Shown one piece after another: positions 25,954 through 33,227 of a DNA stretch of 36,338 bases. Position 1 is the stretch's first letter. Each line of letters opens with the position of its first letter. Position numbers and translations under genes: made by a program. The notes beneath the pieces were generated by a model. It saw nothing but the letters and a program-made list of their open reading frames with translations, did not search any database and was not told the DNA's origin. Origin of the DNA: Myxococcota bacterium (GTDB lineage: Bacteria > Myxococcota_A > Polyangia > JAAYKL01). The DNA lies in NCBI GenBank assembly GCA_030065855.1, contig JASJCT010000045.1, forward strand, positions 1-36,338. Reading direction: 5' to 3'.

Positions 25954-27141
25954 CTAGGTATTCTGTCCTCCCCCTTTGGCAAAGGGGGCTGGGGGGATTT
26001 CGTCTGTTCCCCGTAGCCTGGCTACGCTATCAGCGACAATTTCAATGGTCTGCGATACCTCTTCAAGTGTGTTGGCGCGCCCGATGGAAAATCGAATCGC
26101 ACTTTGCCCTTCGGCTGTTGAACATCCCATTGCTGTGAGTACGTGGGAGGGGTCGTGGCTCACGGACGCACAAGCCGCACCAGTGGAGACCGCAATACCT
26201 TTGATATCCAGGGCCATCATCAGGGTCTCGCCTTCGACTCCTAAAAAGCTGATGCACGACGTACCTGGCAAGCGGTGCACGCTGCGGCCGTGAATGACAA
26301 TGTCGGGAATGCAAGACAAAAGCCCTTGCTCCAGGTGCTCTCGAAGCGATGCGATCCGTTCGGCATCGGCTACTAATCGCTCCTTGGCGAGCGCGCATGC
26401 CTTTCCAAATCCAACGATGGCCGGCAGGTTCTCTGTGCCACCGCGCCGTCGCGACTCCTGTGCCCCGCCGCTCAACAACGGGTTCAAGCGCGTACCGCGA
26501 CGAACGTACAGTCCGCCGACGCCTTTGGGGCCGTAGATCTTGTGGGACGATAGGGATATGAGATCAGCCTGGATCCCATTGACATCGAACGCCACCTTGC
26601 CCAGGGCCTGTACCGCGTCGCTGTGAACGATTGCGCCGCGTTCTCGCGCAATTCTGGCAATTTCAGCCACTGGTTGCACAGTACCCACTTCGTTGTTGGC
26701 CAGCATGACAGATACGAGTCTTGTGTTCTCGCCGATGGTATCCCGGGCTGCAGCTCGGCTTATCTCACCCTGCTTGTCGACGCTGAGATAGGTGAGGCGC
26801 GCTCCCTTGCGCTTTAGATCGCTGCACGAGGTGCGCACAGCCGGGTGCTCTATCTCGCTGATGACGAGCTGGGTGCCAGGTCTCGATGCAGCGTCGAAAA
26901 CACCCTTAATCGCATGGTTAATGGACTCGGTCCCCCCTGATGTGAAGACGATCTCCTCAGGGTCTGCACCGATAAGGTCCGCGACCCGTTCCCGGGCCAG
27001 ATCGAGGCCGCGACGGGCTTCCTGTCCGTAGGCGTGGATGCTCGATGGATTGCCAAATGATGCCCTGAGATAGGGCAGCATCTCTTCGAGCACTTCCGGG
27101 TCGACAGGGGTTGTTGCATTGTGATCAAGGTAGATACGCAT
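25954..27141 (-). CDS. Cysteine desulfurase (NifS/IscS family)
   Basis: This PLP enzyme takes sulfur from cysteine and holds it as a persulfide for Fe-S clusters and thio-cofactors. The 395-residue product has the N-terminal YLDHNATTP, the PLP-lysine motif SSHKIYGPKG and the active-site cysteine C324 in STGAACASVSHD on a long mobile loop, as in IscS/NifS (group I). ATG at 27141 is preferred over the in-frame TTG at 27147 because it begins directly with MRIYLDHN. No IscU or IscR gene is adjacent; its neighbours are thiS upstream and larE and bioB downstream, so it is likely a pathway-dedicated sulfur donor. The last 16 residues (DEIPPAPFAKGGGQNT) are encoded by a dispersed repeat and look like an acquired tail. 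Confidence 0.95.
   Translation of the reverse strand: MRIYLDHNATTPVDPEVLEEMLPYLRASFGNPSSIHAYGQEARRGLDLARERVADLIGADPEEIVFTSGGTESINHAIKGVFDAASRPGTQLVISEIEHPAVRTSCSDLKRKGARLTYLSVDKQGEISRAAARDTIGENTRLVSVMLANNEVGTVQPVAEIARIARERGAIVHSDAVQALGKVAFDVNGIQADLISLSSHKIYGPKGVGGLYVRRGTRLNPLLSGGAQESRRRGGTENLPAIVGFGKACALAKERLVADAERIASLREHLEQGLLSCIPDIVIHGRSVHRLPGTSCISFLGVEGETLMMALDIKGIAVSTGAACASVSHDPSHVLTAMGCSTAEGQSAIRFSIGRANTLEEVSQTIEIVADSVARLRGTDEIPPAPFAKGGGQNT
25970..26005 (+). repeat. Dispersed repeat inside the 3' end of the cysteine desulfurase gene
   Basis: CCCCCTTT-GGC-AAAGGGGG (25970-25988) forms a perfect 8-bp stem and continues into CTGGGGGGATTTCGTCT. The 28 bases 25978-26005 are identical, in inverted orientation, to 36211-36238. 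The repeat lies within the coding sequence and supplies most of its last 16 codons. Confidence 0.88.
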
Positions 27142-27162
27142 TGTCAATTCAGCTGTCCGGGG

Positions 27163-27366
27163 TTACCCCCCCCCGGTGATGCGGATAAGCTCCAACACAT
27201 CCATGTGGGCGATAATTTCGTCATCAAATGCCTCTCGCCGGATCAGTTCGCCGTTGCGTTCCACCAATAGGGTCTGATCCCGCACCCCAAGGGTTTCGAG
27301 CAGCTTACCGACCTTTTGCCCCTCTGGGATTGACTTGGTTTCGCCATTGATGCGCACCTCGATCAT
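27163..27366 (-). CDS. thiS: ThiS sulfur-carrier protein
   Basis: The 67-residue beta-grasp protein starts at 27366, where ATGA overlaps the thiH stop; an upstream in-frame ATG at 27405 would lie inside thiH and is not needed. It begins [16 protein letters not shown] and ends in ITGGG. The C-terminal Gly-Gly is the residue pair that is adenylated and converted to a thiocarboxylate, which then donates sulfur to ThiG for thiazole formation. No thiF adenylyltransferase is in the window. The sulfur would come from the cysteine desulfurase encoded next. Confidence 0.95.
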   Translation of the reverse strand: MIEVRINGETKSIPEGQKVGKLLETLGVRDQTLLVERNGELIRREAFDDEIIAHMDVLELIRITGGG

Positions 27367-28487
27367 GGTGCCATACCTCCAAATGTGGGTTCCCAATCCT
27401 TCCACACGGGATCATACCCCAACCGCTGCAGGCGATCCGCCACTTCCGCCGGGGTCCGATGGTCAGACACCTCGAATTGATCCGTGGCAGCCCCTGGTGC
27501 TGCATATCCTCCTGGTTCGGTCTTTGACCCTGCGGATACTTGGGTAATGCCGAGGGGCACGAGCTTATCCCTGAGGGCTGGCGGTTCTCGGGTGGATAGC
27601 ACCAAGCCTGCATCTGGCAGGAATGCGCGCAGTGCTGCAATAACGTGCACCAACGATCGATCGTCCATGGGATATGGAATGGAAAAATCGTTTGGCACTT
27701 GCTTAAGGCGCGGCATGCCCAGGGCGATATGACTCCGCCAGTAGTGCCGTTCCAGTGCCATGGCATGGAGGCCGAGCCGAAGCGCCTCCAGTCGCCAGGG
27801 CCCAAGTCCCCACAGGGCGCCCAGGGTCAGCTTGGGGATGCCGGCTCTCCCTGCCCGGTCGAGGGCGGTGAGGCGATAGGTGTAATCCGACTTTGGACCC
27901 GAGGGATGGCAGGCAGCATATCGGATGGGGTCGTATGTCTCCTGATATAGGGTAACGCCGTCCACGCCTGCGGTGGCCAGGGTTTTGTAATCAGCTTCCT
28001 TAAGGGGCGGCACTTCTATCGAAACGCTCGGTGCGATCTGCTTGAGTTTTGTAACCGCCTCGGCCAGAAATGCCACGCTCGCGCCTTTGGGGTCTTCGCC
28101 GGACACCAGTAGGATGTGCCGCATGCCCGACTGGGTGAGTAGGCCGCCTTCTTGGAGGACTTCTTCAATGGTGAGCCTGCGTCTTTGTGCCGATCGATCC
28201 GAGCGAAACCCGCAGTACGGGCATCCGCCCACACAGAAGTTGGAAATGTACAGTGGTGCGTACAATTGCATAACCCGGCCGAATCGCTTCACGGTGACGC
28301 GATGGGCATAGCGGGCTATTTCTTCGAGGGTGTTATCAGCAGCTGGCGAGAGCAACAGGGCGAGATCCCTTGCATCTTTGCGAGGTCTCGACAGGATCTT
28401 GCGAACCAGGGCCTCGTCGCGATTTTTGAGCAGGCGTTCCCAGTCACTCGATTGGGTCTGGTCGACGATTTCCTCGATGCGGTTCAT
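27363..28487 (-). CDS. thiH: 2-iminoacetate synthase (tyrosine lyase) ThiH
   Basis: ThiH is a radical-SAM enzyme that cleaves tyrosine to dehydroglycine and p-cresol, giving the glycine-imine used by ThiG. It is the route typical of anaerobes and facultative bacteria, in place of the oxygen-dependent glycine oxidase ThiO. The 374-residue product has CxxxCxxC at C85, C89, C92 ([12 protein letters not shown]) and the typical C-terminal [11 protein letters not shown] and FEVSDHRTP. Its start overlaps the thiG stop by 4 bp, and its stop overlaps the thiS start by 4 bp. The sequence is full length with no break. Confidence 0.96.
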   Translation of the reverse strand: MNRIEEIVDQTQSSDWERLLKNRDEALVRKILSRPRKDARDLALLLSPAADNTLEEIARYAHRVTVKRFGRVMQLYAPLYISNFCVGGCPYCGFRSDRSAQRRRLTIEEVLQEGGLLTQSGMRHILLVSGEDPKGASVAFLAEAVTKLKQIAPSVSIEVPPLKEADYKTLATAGVDGVTLYQETYDPIRYAACHPSGPKSDYTYRLTALDRAGRAGIPKLTLGALWGLGPWRLEALRLGLHAMALERHYWRSHIALGMPRLKQVPNDFSIPYPMDDRSLVHVIAALRAFLPDAGLVLSTREPPALRDKLVPLGITQVSAGSKTEPGGYAAPGAATDQFEVSDHRTPAEVADRLQRLGYDPVWKDWEPTFGGMAP

Positions 28488-29254
28488 TCTAAAAAACCCG
28501 TGAGAGGAGAGGAGGCGCGTGCTTCCCGGCTCGTCGGACCAGGGCCGGCCAGGAACCCGCGGCGGCCAGCGTCCACGCCCAGGCGAAACGCTTGTGCCAT
28601 GGCAGTAGGATCATCTGCAATGGCCAGGGCCGTATTTACGAGAACCGCATCCGCACCCATCTCCATTGCCTCAGCTGCATGACTGGGCAAGCCGAGTCCA
28701 GCATCGACAACGACTGGAACAGTGGCTTGGTCGACAATAATCTCCAACGAATCCCGGGTGCGCAGGCCCTGTCCAGTACCGATGGGGCTGCCGAGGGGCA
28801 TTACGGTGGCTGCGCCCACTTCTTCGAGGCGCTTGGCCAGTACTGGGTCAGCCGGCATGTATGGAAGCACAGTAAATCCGTCTTTGATAAGGGTTTCGGC
28901 TGCGCTCAACGTCTCAATCGGGTCAGGCAGCAGGGTCTTTGGATCAGGGGTTACCTCTAGCTTGACCCAGTCTGACAGGCCGCTGGCCTTGGCAATGCGC
29001 GCCAAGCGAATGGCCTCAGCTGCGTTGCGGGCACCAGAGGTGTTTGGCAGCAGCAAGTATTTGTCCGGATTGATAGCGTTTAGCATGTCGTCTGATGGTG
29101 CGGATAGATCCACGCGCCTGAGTGCCACAGTAACGATCTCGGCGCCTGAAGCATCGATGGCCCGCGTCATGACATCGGTGTTGGCAAATTTTCCCGTTCC
29201 AACCATCAACCTGGACGAGAAACGTCGCCCGGCAATTTCAAGTGCGTCAATCAA
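28484..29254 (-). CDS. thiG: Thiazole synthase ThiG
   Basis: ThiG is a TIM-barrel enzyme that joins deoxyxylulose 5-phosphate, the ThiS thiocarboxylate sulfur and dehydroglycine into the thiazole of thiamine. The 256-residue product has GTGKF at about 19-23, TVALRRVDL, the phosphate-binding [11 protein letters not shown] and the C-terminal [20 protein letters not shown], followed by DAVLVNTA. It starts with TTG at 29254, overlapping the nadA end by 8 bp, with GCGAGG six bases upstream. The overlap on both sides indicates translational coupling in the operon. Confidence 0.96.
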   Translation of the reverse strand: MIDALEIAGRRFSSRLMVGTGKFANTDVMTRAIDASGAEIVTVALRRVDLSAPSDDMLNAINPDKYLLLPNTSGARNAAEAIRLARIAKASGLSDWVKLEVTPDPKTLLPDPIETLSAAETLIKDGFTVLPYMPADPVLAKRLEEVGAATVMPLGSPIGTGQGLRTRDSLEIIVDQATVPVVVDAGLGLPSHAAEAMEMGADAVLVNTALAIADDPTAMAQAFRLGVDAGRRGFLAGPGPTSREARASSPLTGFLE

Positions 29255-30191
29255 GAGGTACCTCGCTCGTTGTGATCGGTCCGCTGTCGAGCATGCGCTC
29301 GATAGCCGCCCTTGCTGGTTCTCGAATCGGGCTATCTACCGCGATGGTGTTCTGCCTGTTCTCCAATGCCCAAACAACCGATGCCAGGGTCGTGAGTTTC
29401 ATGTTGGGACACACTGCCTGGTCTAAAAGCGGAATAAAGCGCTTGCTTGGATTCTCTTTTTTCAACCTGTGGAGGAGCCCCACCTCTGTACCAACGGCGA
29501 TGGTCTCTGTTGAAGTTTCACGGGCAAATCGACACATCCCCCCAGTGCTGAGCACTTCGTCCGCCAGCATGGCAACTTCGGGTCGGCACTCGGGATGCAC
29601 CATCACGGTCACACCTGGATAGGAGACACGAGCTGATTCAATGTGTTCGGGTTGCAACCGAACATGGGTCGGGCAGTATCCCGGCCATAGGATCAATTTC
29701 CTGCCAGCCATTCGCTCCACGTGTTGGCCCAGGTACTTGTCTGGTACGAAGATGATGTCCCGATCCTTTGGAATGCGCGAGACCACGTCCACTGCATTGG
29801 CTGACGTGCAGCAGACATCGCTGAGGGCCTTGACCGCGGCGGTGCTGTTGACATAGCACACAACCAGTGCATCTGGGTGCTGTCGCCGCAATTCGAGAAC
29901 ATCCCTTGCCTCAGCCATATCGGCCATGGGGCAACCCGCGTTTTGGTCGGGCAACAGCACTGTTTTTTCAGGAGATAAGAGGGCCGCGGTTTCGGCCATG
30001 AAGTGCACCCCGCAGAAAACAATGACCTCGGCGTCTGTGTCCTTTGCCTTTCTGCTGAGTTCAAGGGAATCGCCATTAAAGTCGGCCATATCCTGGATTT
30101 CAGGTAGCTGATAATTATGGGCGAGAATGACCGCCCGACGCGTTTTTTTTAAATCCGCAATCTTTTCTAGTAAATGTTGCTTGCTGTTCAT
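29247..30191 (-). CDS. nadA: Quinolinate synthase A
   Basis: NadA condenses iminoaspartate and dihydroxyacetone phosphate to quinolinate in NAD synthesis, using an oxygen-sensitive [4Fe-4S] cluster held by three cysteines. The three are visible in [18 protein letters not shown] and VCPNMK of the 314-residue product. The N-terminal [15 protein letters not shown] is typical. The ATG at 30191 is used, but an in-frame TTG at 30197 has a better-spaced AAGGA and could be the start. It is the first gene of a seven-gene operon. No nadB or nadC is next to it. No thiamine riboswitch was seen between it and the tandem repeat upstream. Confidence 0.96.
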   Translation of the reverse strand: MNSKQHLLEKIADLKKTRRAVILAHNYQLPEIQDMADFNGDSLELSRKAKDTDAEVIVFCGVHFMAETAALLSPEKTVLLPDQNAGCPMADMAEARDVLELRRQHPDALVVCYVNSTAAVKALSDVCCTSANAVDVVSRIPKDRDIIFVPDKYLGQHVERMAGRKLILWPGYCPTHVRLQPEHIESARVSYPGVTVMVHPECRPEVAMLADEVLSTGGMCRFARETSTETIAVGTEVGLLHRLKKENPSKRFIPLLDQAVCPNMKLTTLASVVWALENRQNTIAVDSPIREPARAAIERMLDSGPITTSEVPLD

Positions 30192-30612
30192 TACCAAGTC
30201 GTTTTCCTTAAAAAATCATTTGCCAAGTAGCAATAACCACCTGTCTCCTTTCGGTCAATGCGATTATCCCCAAACCAGGAAAAAACAAAAGCCGCGATCT
30301 GGCCTGAAAAGAGTCTGGATCAAGTGATCAGGCTGTTTTCCTCACGTAAGAAGGGTGAGGATCAGATGATCAGGCCGTTTTCACCACCGGAGAAGGGTGA
30401 GGATCAGATGATCAGGCCGTTTTCACCACCGGAGAAGGGTGGGGATTAAGTGATCAGGCCGTTTTCACCACCGGAGAAGGGAGAGGATCAAGTGATCAGG
30501 CCATTTTCATCACCGGAGAAGGGTGGGGATTAAGTGATCAGGCCATTTTCACCACCGAAGAAGGGTCGGGAATTGGTTAAGGCAACAGCAAGGCCGTGCT
30601 AAGGTTGCGCCA
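30192..30612. other. Intergenic region between nadA and PAP2 remnant
   Basis: This 421-bp stretch holds the leader of the nadA operon (30192-30316) and the 42-bp tandem array (30317-30568). In the leader I saw no TPP-riboswitch core and no clear operator palindrome. The remaining bases after the array (30569-30612) show nothing notable. Confidence 0.5.
30317..30568 (+). repeat. Six tandem 42-bp repeats
   Basis: Six contiguous 42-bp units begin at 30317, 30359, 30401, 30443, 30485 and 30527. Each holds a TGATCAGG core, a TTTTCACCACCGGAGAAGGG segment (first unit more diverged) and often a short TCACC/GGTGA inverted pair. Differences are point changes only, with no insertions. There are no spacers, so it is not CRISPR. 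The unit length is a multiple of three and part of the array is open in one frame, but stop codons in later units argue against coding. Confidence 0.92.
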
Positions 30613-30846
30613 TTGTGGATTTTTTCCTATGGCATCGCCGCAGCGGTAGGGACGTTCAGGGTTGTAGCTGGGGCGCATTTCCTGTCAGACGTTATAGTGG
30701 GCGCGATCACCGGGGTGGGCCTTGGCCTGGCAATCCCCTGGTTACACGAGCTACCCCGCAGACCCGACCATCTCCAACAGGCGGCTGTCCAGCTGCGCCC
30801 TTACTTCTCCGGTGTATCGGCAGGACTTATCGGTAGATTTAACTAG
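30613..30846 (+). pseudogene. C-terminal remnant of a PAP2-family phosphatase
   Basis: The 77-residue frame (TTG start) begins abruptly with SYGIAAAVGTFRVVAGAH and contains the third PAP2 motif R-x5-H-x3-D (FRVVAGAHFLSD), followed by a membrane helix (VIVGAITGVGLGLAIPW). PAP2 enzymes remove phosphate from lipids such as phosphatidate or undecaprenyl diphosphate. They need the earlier motifs KxxxxxxRP and PSGH, both absent here. The upstream side is the tandem repeat array, so the front of the gene was probably lost. The remaining frame is intact to its stop. Confidence 0.7.
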
Positions 30847-30939
30847 TTCAACAGGTGGATAGGTTCGCTTTCTGCGTTGATCTTTTTAGCGGGTTCAGCT
30901 TTATTTTGATGCAAGAGAAAGCCAAGAATGAGGAGTGTC

Positions 30940-32556
30940 ATGGTCACGTACCAATGTAATTTGTGCACATACCCCCACAAGATTCAGGACGAGAAGGCAT
31001 GGGAAGCGCTACCTGATGATTGGACCTGCCCGGTGTGCGGTTCCCCTAAAAAGGAATTCAGTCGGGTCGACCCCTCCCCAAAGAAACCGGTGGAGGAGGA
31101 GATTACCACTCCGGATATCATCTACGGGTCGTATCAGTGTCAGCTGTGTACTTTTGAATATGATGAAGCGCGCGAGGAAACCCGGTTTGCCGACCTTGCG
31201 GACGATTGGACCTGCCCGGTCTGTGGCTCCAATAAAGCCTCGTTTACCCTCGTCCACCAAACGCCAGGCGCGCCAAAGGGGCTGGACAAGTCCGCTGATC
31301 GCAGCGCTGATCCAGGTGACTTGAACCTGGATACCTACTTGTCCGAATGGCGGCGGCGCGATGACGCGCTGGAACAGTTTATGGGTGATATCCACGAGAT
31401 GGCCATAACTGGCGCGTCTATTATCGAGCCGATGCGCACCAAGGAACCCACTGCTAGGTGGCGTGATATTCTGATCAAAGGCGCGCAACTCGATCGATTA
31501 CCTTTAAATAAATACGTTCCAGTGAACACACAGACCGTGATCGGCCCCCGGGCAAAGCGGCCCCTGGTGATGGATGCGCCCATCTATATCACCCACATGT
31601 CCTTTGGGGCCCTGTCCAAGGAAGCAAAGCTGGCCCTTTCCAAAGGCAGTGCGGCTGTCAAGACAGCAATGTGTTCTGGCGAAGGCGGCATCTTGTCTGA
31701 ATCTCTGGCAAGTGCCCATCGGTATATTTTTGAATATGTGCCCAACAAATACAGCGTTACCGACGCATATCTCCAGCAGGTAGATGCAGTGGAGATCAAG
31801 ATTGGTCAGTCTGCCAAGCCGGGCATGGGGGGCCACTTGCCAGGCGGTAAGGTCACAGAGGACATAGCAGCGGCGCGCGGGTTCCCCGTTGGCAGGGATA
31901 TTTTCAGTCCTGCCCATTTCCCGGATATCCGCAACGCAGATGAGCTCAAGCAGACCGTGGATTGGCTGCGGGAAAAAACACATGGCGCGCCCATTGGGGT
32001 CAAACTGGCGGCTGGCCATATAGAAAAGGACCTCGATGTTGTCCTTCAGGCCCAGCCCGACTTCATCACCATGGATGGACGGGCTGGATCTACAGCTGCT
32101 GCCCCCAAATTCGTCAAAGGCGCCACGTCTGTGCCCACCATATTTGCCCTTTCGCGGGCACGGGCATATCTAGACAAGAAGCAAGCCAACGGAGTGACCT
32201 TGCTCATCACCGGCGGATTTCGAATATCTGCGGATTTTGCCAAGGCACTGGCCATGGGAGCAGACGCCGTTGCCATTGGTACTGCTGCCATGATGGCCAT
32301 GGGCTGTCAGCAGTATCGGATCTGTTCGACCGGTATGTGCCCGGTTGGCATTGCCACCCAAGATCCAGAGCTCAGGGCCCGGTTTAAAGTGGACAAATCT
32401 GCCAAGCGGGTTGAAAACTTCCTTAAAGCATCCACAGAGGAGCTCAAGGATTTTGCCCGCCTGACCGGAAACGACGACGTGCACGGCCTGTCGATCTCAG
32501 ATCTCTGCACGACCAACACTGAAATCTCAGCACACACGCGCATAGAACACGTGTAA
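30940..32556 (+). CDS. Double rubredoxin / FMN glutamate-synthase-domain fusion
   Basis: The 538-residue protein starts at the ATG 30940, which has AGGAG four bases upstream (in-frame ATG at 30928 is less well placed). Two rubredoxin modules come first: C6, C9, C30, C33 and C67, C70, C92, C95, each with WTCPVCGS. A glutamate-synthase FMN/Fe-S domain follows (about 165-520; MDAPIYITHMSFGALSKEAK, MDGRAGSTAAAPKF, LITGGFRISADFAKALAMGA) with the cysteines C456, C462, C467 of its 3Fe-4S cluster. There is no glutaminase domain, so ammonia from another source or a different amino donor is implied. The rubredoxins probably feed electrons. The rubrerythrin gene follows after 48 bp. The physiological reaction may be glutamate synthesis or another FMN redox reaction. 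Confidence 0.93.
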   Translation: MVTYQCNLCTYPHKIQDEKAWEALPDDWTCPVCGSPKKEFSRVDPSPKKPVEEEITTPDIIYGSYQCQLCTFEYDEAREETRFADLADDWTCPVCGSNKASFTLVHQTPGAPKGLDKSADRSADPGDLNLDTYLSEWRRRDDALEQFMGDIHEMAITGASIIEPMRTKEPTARWRDILIKGAQLDRLPLNKYVPVNTQTVIGPRAKRPLVMDAPIYITHMSFGALSKEAKLALSKGSAAVKTAMCSGEGGILSESLASAHRYIFEYVPNKYSVTDAYLQQVDAVEIKIGQSAKPGMGGHLPGGKVTEDIAAARGFPVGRDIFSPAHFPDIRNADELKQTVDWLREKTHGAPIGVKLAAGHIEKDLDVVLQAQPDFITMDGRAGSTAAAPKFVKGATSVPTIFALSRARAYLDKKQANGVTLLITGGFRISADFAKALAMGADAVAIGTAAMMAMGCQQYRICSTGMCPVGIATQDPELRARFKVDKSAKRVENFLKASTEELKDFARLTGNDDVHGLSISDLCTTNTEISAHTRIEHV

Positions 32557-32604
32557 TATCCCGTAACAAGCCAGGAAAAAAAGAAGAACAAAGGAGTAGA
32601 AAAG

Positions 32605-33105
32605 ATGGCAACCAAAGACAACCTCGAAGCCGCCTTTGCCGGAGAGAGCCAGGCCAATCGCAAGTACCTCGCATTTGCAAAAAAGGCATTAGAGGAGGGA
32701 TATCCGCAAGTGGCCAAACTGTTCAGGGCTGCGGCCGAGGCCGAGACCATCCATGCCCATGCACACCTGAGGGTGCTTGGCGGTATCCAGGGAACAGTAG
32801 ACAACCTCAAGGCAGCCATTGAAGGCGAGGGACATGAATACAAAGAGATGTATCCCCAGTTCCTAAAGGAGGCCCAGGCAGAGGGGGAAAAGCCCGCGAC
32901 GTTTTCTTTTAAAAACGCCCTTGCGGTCGAGGAAGTGCACCACGGTTTATACACCAAGGCCCTGGATACAGTGACCTCTGGTAAAGATCTGCCTGAATCT
33001 CCGATCCACGTCTGTCCAGTCTGCGGTAACACAATCGAGGGGGAAGCCCCTGACAAATGTTCTGTTTGTGGCGTACCCAAAGAGCGATTTTTTGAAGTGG
33101 CATAG
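32605..33105 (+). CDS. rbr: Rubrerythrin
   Basis: Rubrerythrin reduces hydrogen peroxide in anaerobes using a di-iron site and a rubredoxin-type iron. The 166-residue protein shows a ferritin-like four-helix part with E14, E47-x-x-H50, E78 and E110-x-x-H113, and a C-terminal rubredoxin-like knuckle pair (C137, C140, C152, C155). AAAGGAG precedes the ATG. It is probably co-transcribed with the rubredoxin-containing fusion upstream, which could supply electrons. It is shorter than the Desulfovibrio protein (about 190) because its domain linker is short. Confidence 0.95.
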   Translation: MATKDNLEAAFAGESQANRKYLAFAKKALEEGYPQVAKLFRAAAEAETIHAHAHLRVLGGIQGTVDNLKAAIEGEGHEYKEMYPQFLKEAQAEGEKPATFSFKNALAVEEVHHGLYTKALDTVTSGKDLPESPIHVCPVCGNTIEGEAPDKCSVCGVPKERFFEVA

Positions 33106-33227
33106 AGGTATCGTCCTCCCCAGGTCAAAACCTCTTTTACGATGCGATGTTGCGTGCTATGCCATCTGGCGATGCACTATCGCGATACGATAGAAAAATT
33201 CCAGCCAGCACGAGAAAGGCATTTGAC

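Noticed and set aside
30192..30316. TPP riboswitch controlling the thi genes
   Set aside because: The conserved CTGAGA and ACCTGA-type cores are not seen upstream of nadA, and thiG overlaps nadA, leaving no leader there.
30258..30449. Small protein with 14-residue repeats encoded by the tandem array
   Set aside because: The frame stays open only through about three units, is closed by stops in later units, and has no convincing start or ribosome site.
30317..30568. Possible CRISPR array
   Set aside because: The 42-bp units follow one another with no unique spacers, and no cas genes are present.
30535..30612. Upstream SGHF resembling the PAP2 PSGH motif
   Set aside because: It comes from the tandem repeat unit read in one frame directly after a stop codon, and the distance to the third motif is too short for PAP2.
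33104..33138. Terminator after rubrerythrin
   Set aside because: AGAGGT and ACCTCT can pair, but the loop is about 20 nt and the T-run is short, so support is too weak.
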